Assembly: GCA_963642995.1 (NCBI GenBank)
Contig: CAVIIZ010000026.1
Coordinates: 1 to 21,074, forward strand
Origin: CAVAWX01 sp963642995
Lineage (GTDB): Bacteria; Actinomycetota; Coriobacteriia; Coriobacteriales; QAMH01
Direction of reading: 5' to 3'
Length of the DNA: 21,074 nt
Shown: piece by piece, positions 16,035 through 21,074 of the stretch
How the letters are laid out: each line of letters begins with the position of its first letter
How positions within the stretch are numbered: the first letter of the stretch is position 1
The notes under the pieces: model-generated
What the model saw: only the letters and a program-made list of their open reading frames with translations
The model's database searches: none
Told to the model about the DNA's origin: nothing
Program-made: the position numbers and the translations under genes

Positions 16035-16406
16035 CATGCGCCCCCTTCGTGTGCCTGTGCGTCGTCTTCCGATGCGGCGCATGGCATATCCCGCATGCCG
16101 TGCGGCTCGTGCCCGCGACTCGATGCCGCGCGTTTCGCGTGCCATGTGGTGTCCGGCGCGCAGATGCCGTATGCGCCGCCCCGAAGAGACGCTGCTTGAT
16201 TGATGATGTGGTTGTCGCGCGTTTCGCGCAGCCCCGTGCGGACTCTCACCCCGCGCTAGAGCTGTGCATGCGCTGTGGAAGATGCGTGAAAACCCGGTGC
16301 GCCGCATGTGCGCCCGCAACTTGCGAGCCGGCCGGATCGCGTGCCCCGAAGGGCGCGCCGTGTGCAAGCTGGCGGCCGACGTGCCCGCCCCCGCGCATCT
16401 TCACCG

Positions 16407-16412
16407 AGTATA
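16407..16412 (-). promoter_or_regulatory. Candidate -10 of the SpaA/VaFE gene
   Basis: TATACT on the minus strand, in the context GCTATACTC that is identical to the gtrA candidate at 5440-5448. The -35 position is poor (GCCTCC). Confidence 0.4.
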
Positions 16413-16440
16413 GCGCCTGCCGCCTCTCCGGAGGCCGACG

Positions 16441-16458
16441 TTTTCAGAGAAGTTTCAG
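16441..16458 (+). promoter_or_regulatory. Direct repeat TTTTCAG-N4-GTTTCAG, candidate OmpR/PhoB-type operator
   Basis: Two 7-mers sharing TTTCAG are spaced by AGAA, giving an 11-bp period. This 7-4-7 geometry is the one used by OmpR/PhoB-family regulators, which bind as head-to-tail dimers. It lies 22 bases upstream of the TATAAA at 16481, where a -35 would be, and 28 bases from the divergent TATACT. Autoregulation and control of the surface protein are inferred. Confidence 0.5.
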
Positions 16459-16480
16459 CGCCTCCGCCTAGAGTGCGTGG

Positions 16481-16486
16481 TATAAA
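16481..16486 (+). promoter_or_regulatory. Candidate -10 of the response regulator-kinase operon
   Basis: TATAAA lies 100 bases before the response regulator ATG. There is no good -35, but the 7-4-7 direct repeat occupies that region, as in activator-dependent promoters. Confidence 0.5.
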
Positions 16487-16586
16487 CCGAGAGCAGGCCG
16501 GCGGGCGCGCCGCGCCGCATGTCGCACCGTCTTGTCGCGCACCGCGCCGCCCGCAGCCGCGCCGCACTCCGAAAGCGAGGACGAGC

Positions 16587-17258
16587 ATGAACATCTTGCT
16601 GGCAGAAGACGAGCAGCGGCTCGCGAATGCCGTGGGCCAGATATTCAAAGAGCACAAATACCAGGTCGACATCGTCTACGACGGGCGCAGCGCGCTCGAC
16701 TACGTCACGGCAGGCGACTACGACGTGTTCGTGTGCGATGTCATGCTGCCCGGCATGGACGGCTACTCCATCGTGCGCGAGGCCCGCCGCGCAGGGGTGA
16801 ACACCCCCACCATCATGCTCACGGCGCGCACCTCGCTGGCCGACAAGGTCACCGGCCTGGACGCCGGCGCCGACGACTACCTGACCAAGCCCTTCCAGCC
16901 GGCCGAGCTGCTCGCGCGCATCCGCGCCCTCACCCGCCGCGTGGGCGAGGTGGTCGTCGACGAGCAGAAGAAAGGCGACCTCGAGCTGGACCTGTCCACC
17001 TACGACCTGTCCTGCGGCGACAAGACGGTGCGCCTGTCCTACAAGGAGTTCGAGGTCTTGAGCCTGCTCATGGAAAACTACGGCCGCACCGTCTCCAAGG
17101 ACACGCTCATCAGCCGCATCTGGGGCGTCGAGTCCGATGCCGGCGACAACAACGTCGAGGCCTACATATCTTTCTTGCGCAAAAAGCTCGATTTCCTCTG
17201 CTCGGCCACTAAGATAGTCACCCAGCGCAAGGTCGGCTACCGTCTGGAGGGCGAGTAA
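16587..17258 (+). CDS. OmpR/PhoB-family response regulator
   Basis: The protein has 223 residues, the standard size. The receiver domain (1-~115) has the acidic pocket E7-D8, phosphoacceptor D51 in VCDVMLPGMDG, switch T79 in MLTART and K101 in LTKPF. The winged-helix DNA-binding domain (~128-222) shows LSYKEFEVLSLLMENYGRTVSKDTLISRIWG and ends with VGYRLEGE. The ATG at 16587 starts directly with the first beta strand and is preceded by GCGAGG 7 bases upstream; upstream extensions of the frame are not needed. The kinase follows almost immediately. It probably binds the direct repeat at 16441-16458 and may control the divergent surface-protein gene. Confidence 0.95.
   Translation: MNILLAEDEQRLANAVGQIFKEHKYQVDIVYDGRSALDYVTAGDYDVFVCDVMLPGMDGYSIVREARRAGVNTPTIMLTARTSLADKVTGLDAGADDYLTKPFQPAELLARIRALTRRVGEVVVDEQKKGDLELDLSTYDLSCGDKTVRLSYKEFEVLSLLMENYGRTVSKDTLISRIWGVESDAGDNNVEAYISFLRKKLDFLCSATKIVTQRKVGYRLEGE
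17246..17250 (+). promoter_or_regulatory. Ribosome binding site inside the response regulator end, pointing to an ATT start
   Basis: GGAGG at 17246-17250 is followed after 9 bases by ATT at 17260, in frame with the kinase. No ATG, GTG or TTG exists in this frame between the upstream stop (17215) and the GTG at 17299. Confidence 0.5.
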
Positions 17259-17259
17259 G

Positions 17260-18720
17260 ATTCTCGAGCATTTCCGCAGACGCTTCATCCTCATCACCGT
17301 GGCCCTCGTGGGGGTCATCTCGTTTGCCGGCTTTTCCGTGGCCGGCGTGGTGGTGTGGCAGGGGCTGCGCGCCGAGATGGACGCGGCCTTGCAGAAAGCG
17401 GTCTCCGCGGGCTTCGACAATAGCGCCGCTCCGCATCTGGGTTTCGGCTTCTTCGCCGCGACGGACCTGCAAAACGCGGGCGGCGACGACGCGGCCTCCT
17501 CGTCTTCGGGCGCCTCCGACGCCTCCTCCTCGTCTGCGGGCTCCGCAGACGCCTCGGGCTCCTCCTCCTCCGATTCTTCCTCGAGCGCAAATTCGGACAC
17601 GGGCGCCGGGCGCGCCTTCTCGAGCGTGCCCGTCTGCGTGATGGTGGTCGACGCCGACGGGGACGTGTCCATGGCGAAGAGCAGCACCGCCTCCATCTAC
17701 GCCGCCATACGCGAGACGGTCGTCGCGCAGGCCCTGGGCGGCGGCGCCCAAAGCGGCGAGCTTGCCAGCTACGGCCTCTGCTACCGCATAGGCGAGACGG
17801 CCCCGAACGGCGAGAGGCGCGTGGCCTTCGCCGATATCTCCGAGCTGCGAAACGACGCGTTCACGAAGATCGCCGCCCTGTTCGCCGGCTGGCTTGCCCT
17901 CATGGCGGCCATCGTCGTGGTCAGCTTCTTTCTCTCGCGCTACGTCTCGCGTCCGGTCGTGCGCGCGTGGGAAGACCAGCAGCGCTTCATCGCCGACGCC
18001 AGCCACGAGCTGAAGACGCCGTTGACCGTCATGTTGGCCGACGCGTCCATCTTGCAGGCCAGCCCCGACAAGACCGTGGGCGAGCAGCGCGCCTGGGTCG
18101 ACAGCATCGAGGCCGAGGCGACGCGCATGCAGCAGCTGACCGAGGACATGCTCACCTTGGCGCAGGCAGACGCCGGCGTCGACGTGAAACAGGTGATGTG
18201 CGACGTCGATTTCAGCCGCGTCGTCTTGGGCGTGGGGCTGCAGTTCGAGGCGGTGGCCTTCGAGCGCGGGCTGCAGTTTTCCAGCGAGGCAGACGAAGGC
18301 CTGCACGTTTCGGGCGACGAGCGCAAGCTCGAGAGCCTGGTGAAGACCCTGCTCGAAAACGCCTGCAAGTACGCGGGCGAGAAGGGGCACGTGGACATGC
18401 GCCTCTCCAAGGCGAAAGGCCATGCCGTGCTTGCCGTGCGCAACGACGGCGACCCCGTGCCCGCCGAGGACCTGCCGCACCTCTTCGACCGCTTCTACCG
18501 CTCGGACAAGGCGCGCGCGAGCGGGGCTGCCGGCGAGAGCGCGAGCTTCGGGCTGGGGCTTTCCATCGCGAAGGCGACGGTGCAGGCCCACGGCGGCTCC
18601 ATTTGCGTGGCAAGCGGCGCGGGCGCGGGCGCGGGCAGCGCATCCGGCGCAGACGGCGCGTCCGGCACGACCTTCACGGTGAAGCTGCCCCTGGCAAAGC
18701 CCGCCAAGGCGCCGAAGTAG
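17260..18720 (+). CDS. Membrane sensor histidine kinase, partner of the response regulator
   Basis: The protein has 486 residues if it starts at ATT 17260, or 473 from GTG 17299. The ATT start restores a charged N-terminus (LEHFRRRF) in front of helix 1 (FILITVALVGVISFAGF) and has a well spaced GGAGG. The extracytoplasmic region (~45-205) contains a Ser/Asp/Ala-rich low-complexity stretch (~77-120). Helix 2 is ALFAGWLALMAAIVVVSFFL. No clear HAMP domain follows. The H-box is FIADASHELKTPLTV with phosphoacceptor H249, then the N-box LLENACKYA, DLPHLFDRFYRSDKAR and the G-box SFGLGLSIAKATVQAHGG. A Gly/Ala-rich insert (GAGAGAGSASGADGASG) lies near the end before TFTVKLPL. The gene starts 1-2 bases after the regulator stop, so the two are co-transcribed. 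The signal is unknown. Confidence 0.9.
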   Translation: MLEHFRRRFILITVALVGVISFAGFSVAGVVVWQGLRAEMDAALQKAVSAGFDNSAAPHLGFGFFAATDLQNAGGDDAASSSSGASDASSSSAGSADASGSSSSDSSSSANSDTGAGRAFSSVPVCVMVVDADGDVSMAKSSTASIYAAIRETVVAQALGGGAQSGELASYGLCYRIGETAPNGERRVAFADISELRNDAFTKIAALFAGWLALMAAIVVVSFFLSRYVSRPVVRAWEDQQRFIADASHELKTPLTVMLADASILQASPDKTVGEQRAWVDSIEAEATRMQQLTEDMLTLAQADAGVDVKQVMCDVDFSRVVLGVGLQFEAVAFERGLQFSSEADEGLHVSGDERKLESLVKTLLENACKYAGEKGHVDMRLSKAKGHAVLAVRNDGDPVPAEDLPHLFDRFYRSDKARASGAAGESASFGLGLSIAKATVQAHGGSICVASGAGAGAGSASGADGASGTTFTVKLPLAKPAKAPK

Positions 18721-18731
18721 CCGCGCCTCGG

Positions 18732-18760
18732 TTGACCCGCCGCCTGCCGCCATTTACCCT
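18732..18760 (+). promoter_or_regulatory. Candidate promoter of the Fic gene
   Basis: TTGACC (18732-18737), a 17-base spacer and TACCCT (18755-18760). The -35 is good and the -10 weak. It would give a ~108-base leader to the ATG at 18875. Confidence 0.4.
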
Positions 18761-18874
18761 ATCCGGGGCGTGGCACGCTTTGCATCTGCCGCGCACGCGA
18801 GGCGCCGCATCTGGTGCGCGCAACGCGCAACGCGCGGCGTTTCGAAGACGGCGGCAGAAGGGCATGGCGGGCAG

Positions 18875-19570
18875 ATGACCCCATACGAGTACATGCGCGG
18901 CGACAGGGCGTATTTCGAGGATTTCATATCCCGCGCGACGTACCATTCCAACGCGATCGAGGGCAACACCCTCTCGCTTGCCGAGACCTACGCCATACAG
19001 TTCAACGACAACTCCATGACGGTCCACACCACCGCGCGCGAGCTTCACGAGGCGATCAACCACAAGTACGCCCTCGAGGCGGCGATGGCGTCCGGCCCGG
19101 GGGCGGAGCTTTCGGAGCCGTTGGTAAAGCGCGTCGCCGCGCTCGTGAACAAGAACATCCACGAGACGGCGGACTACAGGGCCGTCCAGATCCTCATCGT
19201 GGGCGCGGAGCATGTGCCGCCCGCGCCCGGGCAGGTGCGCCTGCAGATGGCGGAAAACGTGCACCTCTACAACCGCGACGTGCGCGCCGGCCGCGACCCG
19301 TTCGAGCGGGAGGCGGAGTTCCACGTCAAGTTCGAGCTCACGCACCCCTTCGAGGACGGCAACGGCCGCACGGGCAGGATCTTGCTCCAACGCGGCCTCA
19401 TGGCCTCCGGGTGCGCGCCCGCCGTCGTGAGAAAAGAGCAGCGCGCAGAGTACCTGAAGGCGCTGGAAAACAGGGACGTCCATGCGCTGGAGCAGCTTTT
19501 GCGCGACGCGTCGGCCGCGGAAACCGAGCGCATCGAGGCCTTCGAGCGGCGCGGCCCGGCGCAGGCCTGA
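18875..19570 (+). CDS. Fic-domain protein (class II, self-inhibited AMPylase-type)
   Basis: From ATG at 18875 the protein has 231 residues. The Fic active-site loop is HPFEDGNGRTGR, with catalytic H157. An N-terminal inhibitory motif (S/T-xxx-E-G/N) is present as SNAIEGN (S25, E29), so the protein should be self-inhibited like class II Fic enzymes and would not need a separate antitoxin. ADYRAVQILIVGAEHVPPAP corresponds to the usual YR-xx-V-x-I-xG-xxxxPP flap region. The family transfers AMP or other phosphate-containing groups to protein hydroxyls; the target is unknown. It lacks the C-terminal winged helix found in longer Fic proteins. A GTG start at 18770 is possible, but those 35 residues are low-complexity and no relative needs them. 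It follows the kinase by 154 bp with its own putative promoter. Confidence 0.9.
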   Translation: MTPYEYMRGDRAYFEDFISRATYHSNAIEGNTLSLAETYAIQFNDNSMTVHTTARELHEAINHKYALEAAMASGPGAELSEPLVKRVAALVNKNIHETADYRAVQILIVGAEHVPPAPGQVRLQMAENVHLYNRDVRAGRDPFEREAEFHVKFELTHPFEDGNGRTGRILLQRGLMASGCAPAVVRKEQRAEYLKALENRDVHALEQLLRDASAAETERIEAFERRGPAQA

Positions 19571-19640
19571 CCCGTTTTCACGCGGGACGCGGCTCCTTTC
19601 CCCGGCTCGGCGCTTTCCCGCAAGCCGCAACACCGCCCCC

Positions 19641-19660
19641 GTTGCGCCGCCGTCCGCAAC
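19641..19660 (+). terminator. Weak hairpin after the Fic gene
   Basis: GTTGCG-N8-CGCAAC forms a 6-bp stem 70 bases after the Fic stop. There is no T-run, so termination is doubtful. Confidence 0.25.
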
Positions 19661-19790
19661 AATTCGTGTTCTCGTAGAAAATCGGCTGGATGAAATTCAT
19701 GTTCTCGTCGAAAACAGCTTGAATGAAATTTGTGTTTTCGTAGAATACGGGCGATTTGAAATTTCGATTCTCGTAAAAGGAGCGCTAGTC
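19659..19790. repeat. Four diverged tandem 33-bp repeats upstream of an ATPase remnant
   Basis: Units start at 19659, 19692, 19725 and 19758, with a strict 33-bp period. The shared pattern is GAAATT-x-x-x-GTTCTCGTAGAAAA with a TTCT-CGT-AGAA dyad. Aligned without gaps to the 5620-5718 array, the bases GAA-TTC----CTCGT--AAAA coincide, so the two arrays are homologous although most variable bases differ. The last unit runs into AAAAGGAG, a possible ribosome binding site of the lost gene. This is clearly more AT-rich than its surroundings. Confidence 0.88.
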
Positions 19791-19941
19791 CTCCGGCTAC
19801 AAGACGCACAAGTCCCTCGACTACCTCTCCGAGAAGTACTCGGGGCTGAAGATGGACGAGAAGGTCGTCGTGCACACGAAGGACGTGAGCCGCGAGGGGC
19901 AGGTCGTCTACCTTCCTTTGTACATGGCGATGTTTCTGTAG
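19789..19941 (+). pseudogene. C-terminal remnant (50 codons) of a DUF4143 ATPase
   Basis: The frame directly follows a TAG (19786-19788) and has no start. Its translation ends VVYLPLYMAMFL, against VYLPLYMGFCL in the intact ATPase at 5746-7107. KSLDYLSEKYSGLK and VVVHTKD align with SSLDKFKGRFGKK and VQYVLHPKQ there. The remnant begins just where the catalytic VEVKS of the intact protein would end. Everything from the start codon to that point is missing, while the upstream repeat array and Shine-Dalgarno remain. It is a near-complete deletion of an ATPase gene. Confidence 0.85.
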
Positions 19942-20048
19942 GGGGAGGAAACGCGTCTCGCGAGCAACGTAGACGAGGAGAGCCGCCGGTTCGATCGCCG
20001 AGACGAAGGCCACGCGAAACCCCTTCGGCTTCCTTGTGGCATGTGCCG

Positions 20049-20098
20049 AGTTAAGGGGGTAGAATAGCAAGAAAAATACGAAAAGTACCCCGTTAACT
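20049..20098. repeat. 13-bp inverted repeat flanking an AT-rich core upstream of the second ATPase remnant
   Basis: AGTTAAGGGGGTA (20049-20061) and TACCCCGTTAACT (20086-20098) are complementary at 12 of 13 positions. The 24-base core between them is A-rich. A TAGAAT -10-like hexamer (20060-20065) begins inside the left arm. The arrangement suggests an operator or a recombination/attachment site in front of the gene at 20180. Confidence 0.75.
20060..20065 (+). promoter_or_regulatory. Candidate -10 of the deleted ATPase gene
   Basis: TAGAAT overlaps the left arm of the inverted repeat; TTGTGG at 20034-20039 is a possible -35 with a long 20-base spacer. The transcript would start within the palindrome core. 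Confidence 0.35.
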
Positions 20099-20179
20099 AG
20101 CGCCAACCCAACAAGCACCTCCTCGCCAAGCGACGGCAAGCAATGCGGGGGACGCCGATGAAGCAGCACGGAGGCTTCG

Positions 20180-20680
20180 ATGAACTTGTACAGGCGAGAG
20201 AAGTACTTGGGCAAGATCAGACCCTTTTTCCACGACGAGGAGATGATCAAGGTCATAGTCGGCGTTCGCCGCTGCGGCAAGTCGTGCATCATGCAGACAA
20301 TTGCAGAAGAACTCGCCGACGACGGCGTCTTCGGCTTTTATTTTGCCGGGAACACCGACAACAGGATCAACTACGGGCCTGCGCTCGAAAACGTCGTCTA
20401 CCACGCCGCGCGCTCGAAAGGCTGCGCTGTCAGCGTCGGCCGCATCGGGGCTTTGGAATGCGATTTCGTGTTGAGGGGATCGCGGGAGGAATATTCGTAC
20501 GTGCAGGTCGCGATGACCATCGCAGATCCTTCCACCGAAGAGCGCGAATACGCGCCCTTGGAGAAAATCAGGGACAACTATCCCAAGTACCTCTTGACGA
20601 TGGACCGGCTGCTGCAGAGGAGAAACGGCGTGAAGCACCTGAACATCGTCGATTTCATGGCAGCCGGCGAGGATTTCTAG
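20180..20680 (+). pseudogene. Internally deleted DUF4143 ATPase (N-terminus fused in frame to C-terminus)
   Basis: The frame encodes 166 residues, against ~400-450 for intact relatives. Residues 1-~52 are a normal ATPase start with Walker A, VGVRRCGKS. At about GVFGFYFAGN the sequence jumps to the C-terminal part: ALENVVYHAARSKGCAVSVG, ECDFVLRG, YVQVAMTI, REYAPLEKIRDNYPKYLLTMD and the usual end VKHLNIVDFM. Walker B and most of the DUF4143 middle are missing, so ATP hydrolysis is unlikely. GGAGG stands 5 bases before the ATG, and the frame stays open across the junction, so a small chimeric protein could still be made. It belongs to a different subgroup from the 5746 copy (VGVRRCGKS against EGARRVGKS; IVDFM end against YLPLYM end). 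Confidence 0.85.
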
Positions 20681-20714
20681 ACGCGGCGCGTGGTTGTGTC
20701 GTGCGGCGTCTCGC

Positions 20715-20752
20715 GCCGAGCGTGGGCCGAGCGGCGGGTCGCGCTTTTTTTT
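20715..20752 (+). terminator. Possible rho-independent terminator after the ATPase remnant
   Basis: A GC-rich segment with CGCCG ... CGGCG arms (20715-20735) is followed by a run of eight T (20745-20752). The stem is not directly against the T-run, so confidence is limited. Confidence 0.4.
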
Positions 20753-20790
20753 CACTGTGATAAACTGGGAAAATCTAGCTTTTTGAAGAG

Positions 20791-20856
20791 GGTGCCGCGC
20801 TGCATCGCGGCGCCCCCCGTTTGCCGGCTGCGCCGGCGGGCGGATGCGCGGCGCAT
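20791..20856 (+). other. Three consecutive hairpins in the leader of the last gene
   Basis: GGTGCCGCG-CTGCAT-CGCGGCGCC (20791-20814) forms a 9-bp stem with one G-U pair. GCCGG-CTGCG-CCGGC (20823-20837) and the near-palindrome ATGCGC-G-GCGCAT (20844-20856) follow within 66 bases. They lie between the T-run and the gene at 20930. They may be a structured 5' leader or a dispersed palindromic repeat; no known riboswitch is recognised. Confidence 0.5.
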
Positions 20857-20929
20857 GGTTTCGCGGGCTTGCGGACGCAGGCTCGCGCCCGGCGTGTTTT
20901 CGAGACGATGGTTTTGGCGGGTGATGTGC

Positions 20930-21074
20930 ATGGAGAAGACGAACAGGGCAGACGAGGAAAGGCAGCCGGCCGCGAAAGGTGCGCAGCTCGGATACTCGAA
21001 GAGCCGCAGGCCGCGTTCGCGCAAGGCGAGGCGCGCGCTGGCGGCGCTTGCCGTGGTCGTGCTGGCGGCGCTTG
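20930..21074 (+). CDS. Unknown membrane-anchored or exported protein, 5' end only
   Basis: The frame is open from ATG 20930 to the window edge (48 codons). An in-frame ATG at 20924 and GTG at 20921 are alternatives; GGCGGG at 20916-20921 is a weak ribosome binding site. The N-terminus is polar and acidic/basic (MEKTNRADEERQ), then very basic (SKSRRPRSRKARR), then a hydrophobic run ALAALAVVVLAAL begins, as in a signal anchor or signal peptide. The basic-then-hydrophobic layout resembles the N-termini of the PBP and the surface protein in this window. No function can be given. Confidence 0.6.
   Translation, partial: MEKTNRADEERQPAAKGAQLGYSKSRRPRSRKARRALAALAVVVLAAL

Larger units (their letters stand above)
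16038..16586. other. 550-bp divergent intergenic control region
   Basis: This stretch separates the minus-strand surface protein from the plus-strand response regulator. It has no convincing gene; the open frames in it lack ribosome binding sites. It holds candidate promoters in both directions (minus -10 at 16407-16412, plus -10 at 16481-16486), a GCCTC-TCCG-GAGGC hairpin near 16422-16435, and a 7-4-7 direct repeat at 16441-16458. The leader of the surface-protein gene would be about 365 bases long, with no recognisable riboswitch. Confidence 0.6.

Noticed and set aside
11442..16199. Two long plus-strand frames (734 and 840 codons) opposite the SpaA/VaFE gene
   Set aside because: They are rich in R, V, H and A, with no domain, no ribosome binding site and no start support; they arise from high third-position GC in the real gene.
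16035..16367. 1733-residue version of the surface protein
   Set aside because: The upstream extension is Arg/His-rich noise without a ribosome binding site and overlaps the putative promoter.

Overview
The window is GC-rich DNA that looks like a gut or oral member of the Coriobacteriia (Eggerthella/Slackia-type Actinomycetota). This rests on gene content: a GlfT2-like galactofuranosyltransferase, a VaFE/SpaA surface protein without a classical LPxTG motif, BspA-type leucine-rich repeats, several DUF4143 ATPases, and TTG/GTG (perhaps even ATT) starts. The genus is inferred and was not tested. A run of 10 N at 2809-2818 is an assembly gap, and both window edges cut a gene.

Layout. (1) 1-4848, plus strand: the 3' part of a BspA-like LRR protein, translationally coupled (ATGA) to a polytopic DUF6020-like membrane protein, then, beyond the gap, a 642-residue GlfT2-like GT2 glycosyltransferase. 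(2) 4885-11015, minus strand: a bifunctional class A penicillin-binding protein, a Glf/HemY-like FAD enzyme and a GtrA-family flippase-like protein, read in that order. A DUF4143 ATPase on the plus strand (5746-7107) sits between the FAD gene and gtrA. (3) 11166-16034, minus strand: a 1622-residue SpaA/CnaB + VaFE adhesin or pilin-like protein. (4) 16587-18720, plus strand: an OmpR-type response regulator and its histidine kinase, divergent from the adhesin across a 550-bp control region. (5) 18875-19570: a class II Fic protein. (6) 19659-20680: a graveyard of DUF4143 ATPases, with one copy reduced to its last 50 codons and a second carrying a large in-frame internal deletion. (7) 20681-21074: a structured leader and the first 48 codons of a membrane or exported protein.

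Regions 1-3 read as a cell-envelope neighbourhood. The GlfT2-like transferase and Glf-like FAD enzyme suggest galactofuranose (or a similar sugar) polymerisation. GtrA and the DUF6020-like protein suggest lipid-linked sugar transfer, and PBP1 and the adhesin belong to the wall. The two-component system may control the adhesin, because its putative direct-repeat operator lies between the divergent promoters.

The most unusual signal is a tandem 33-bp repeat array upstream of the intact DUF4143 ATPase (3 units, 5620-5718). A diverged array with exactly the same 33-bp period and a conserved core lies upstream of the ATPase remnant (4 units, 19659-19790). A third ATPase locus has a different device, a 13-bp inverted repeat around an AT-rich core. 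This suggests an ATPase-associated repeat/regulatory system that degrades and re-inserts; I know of no description of it but could not search.
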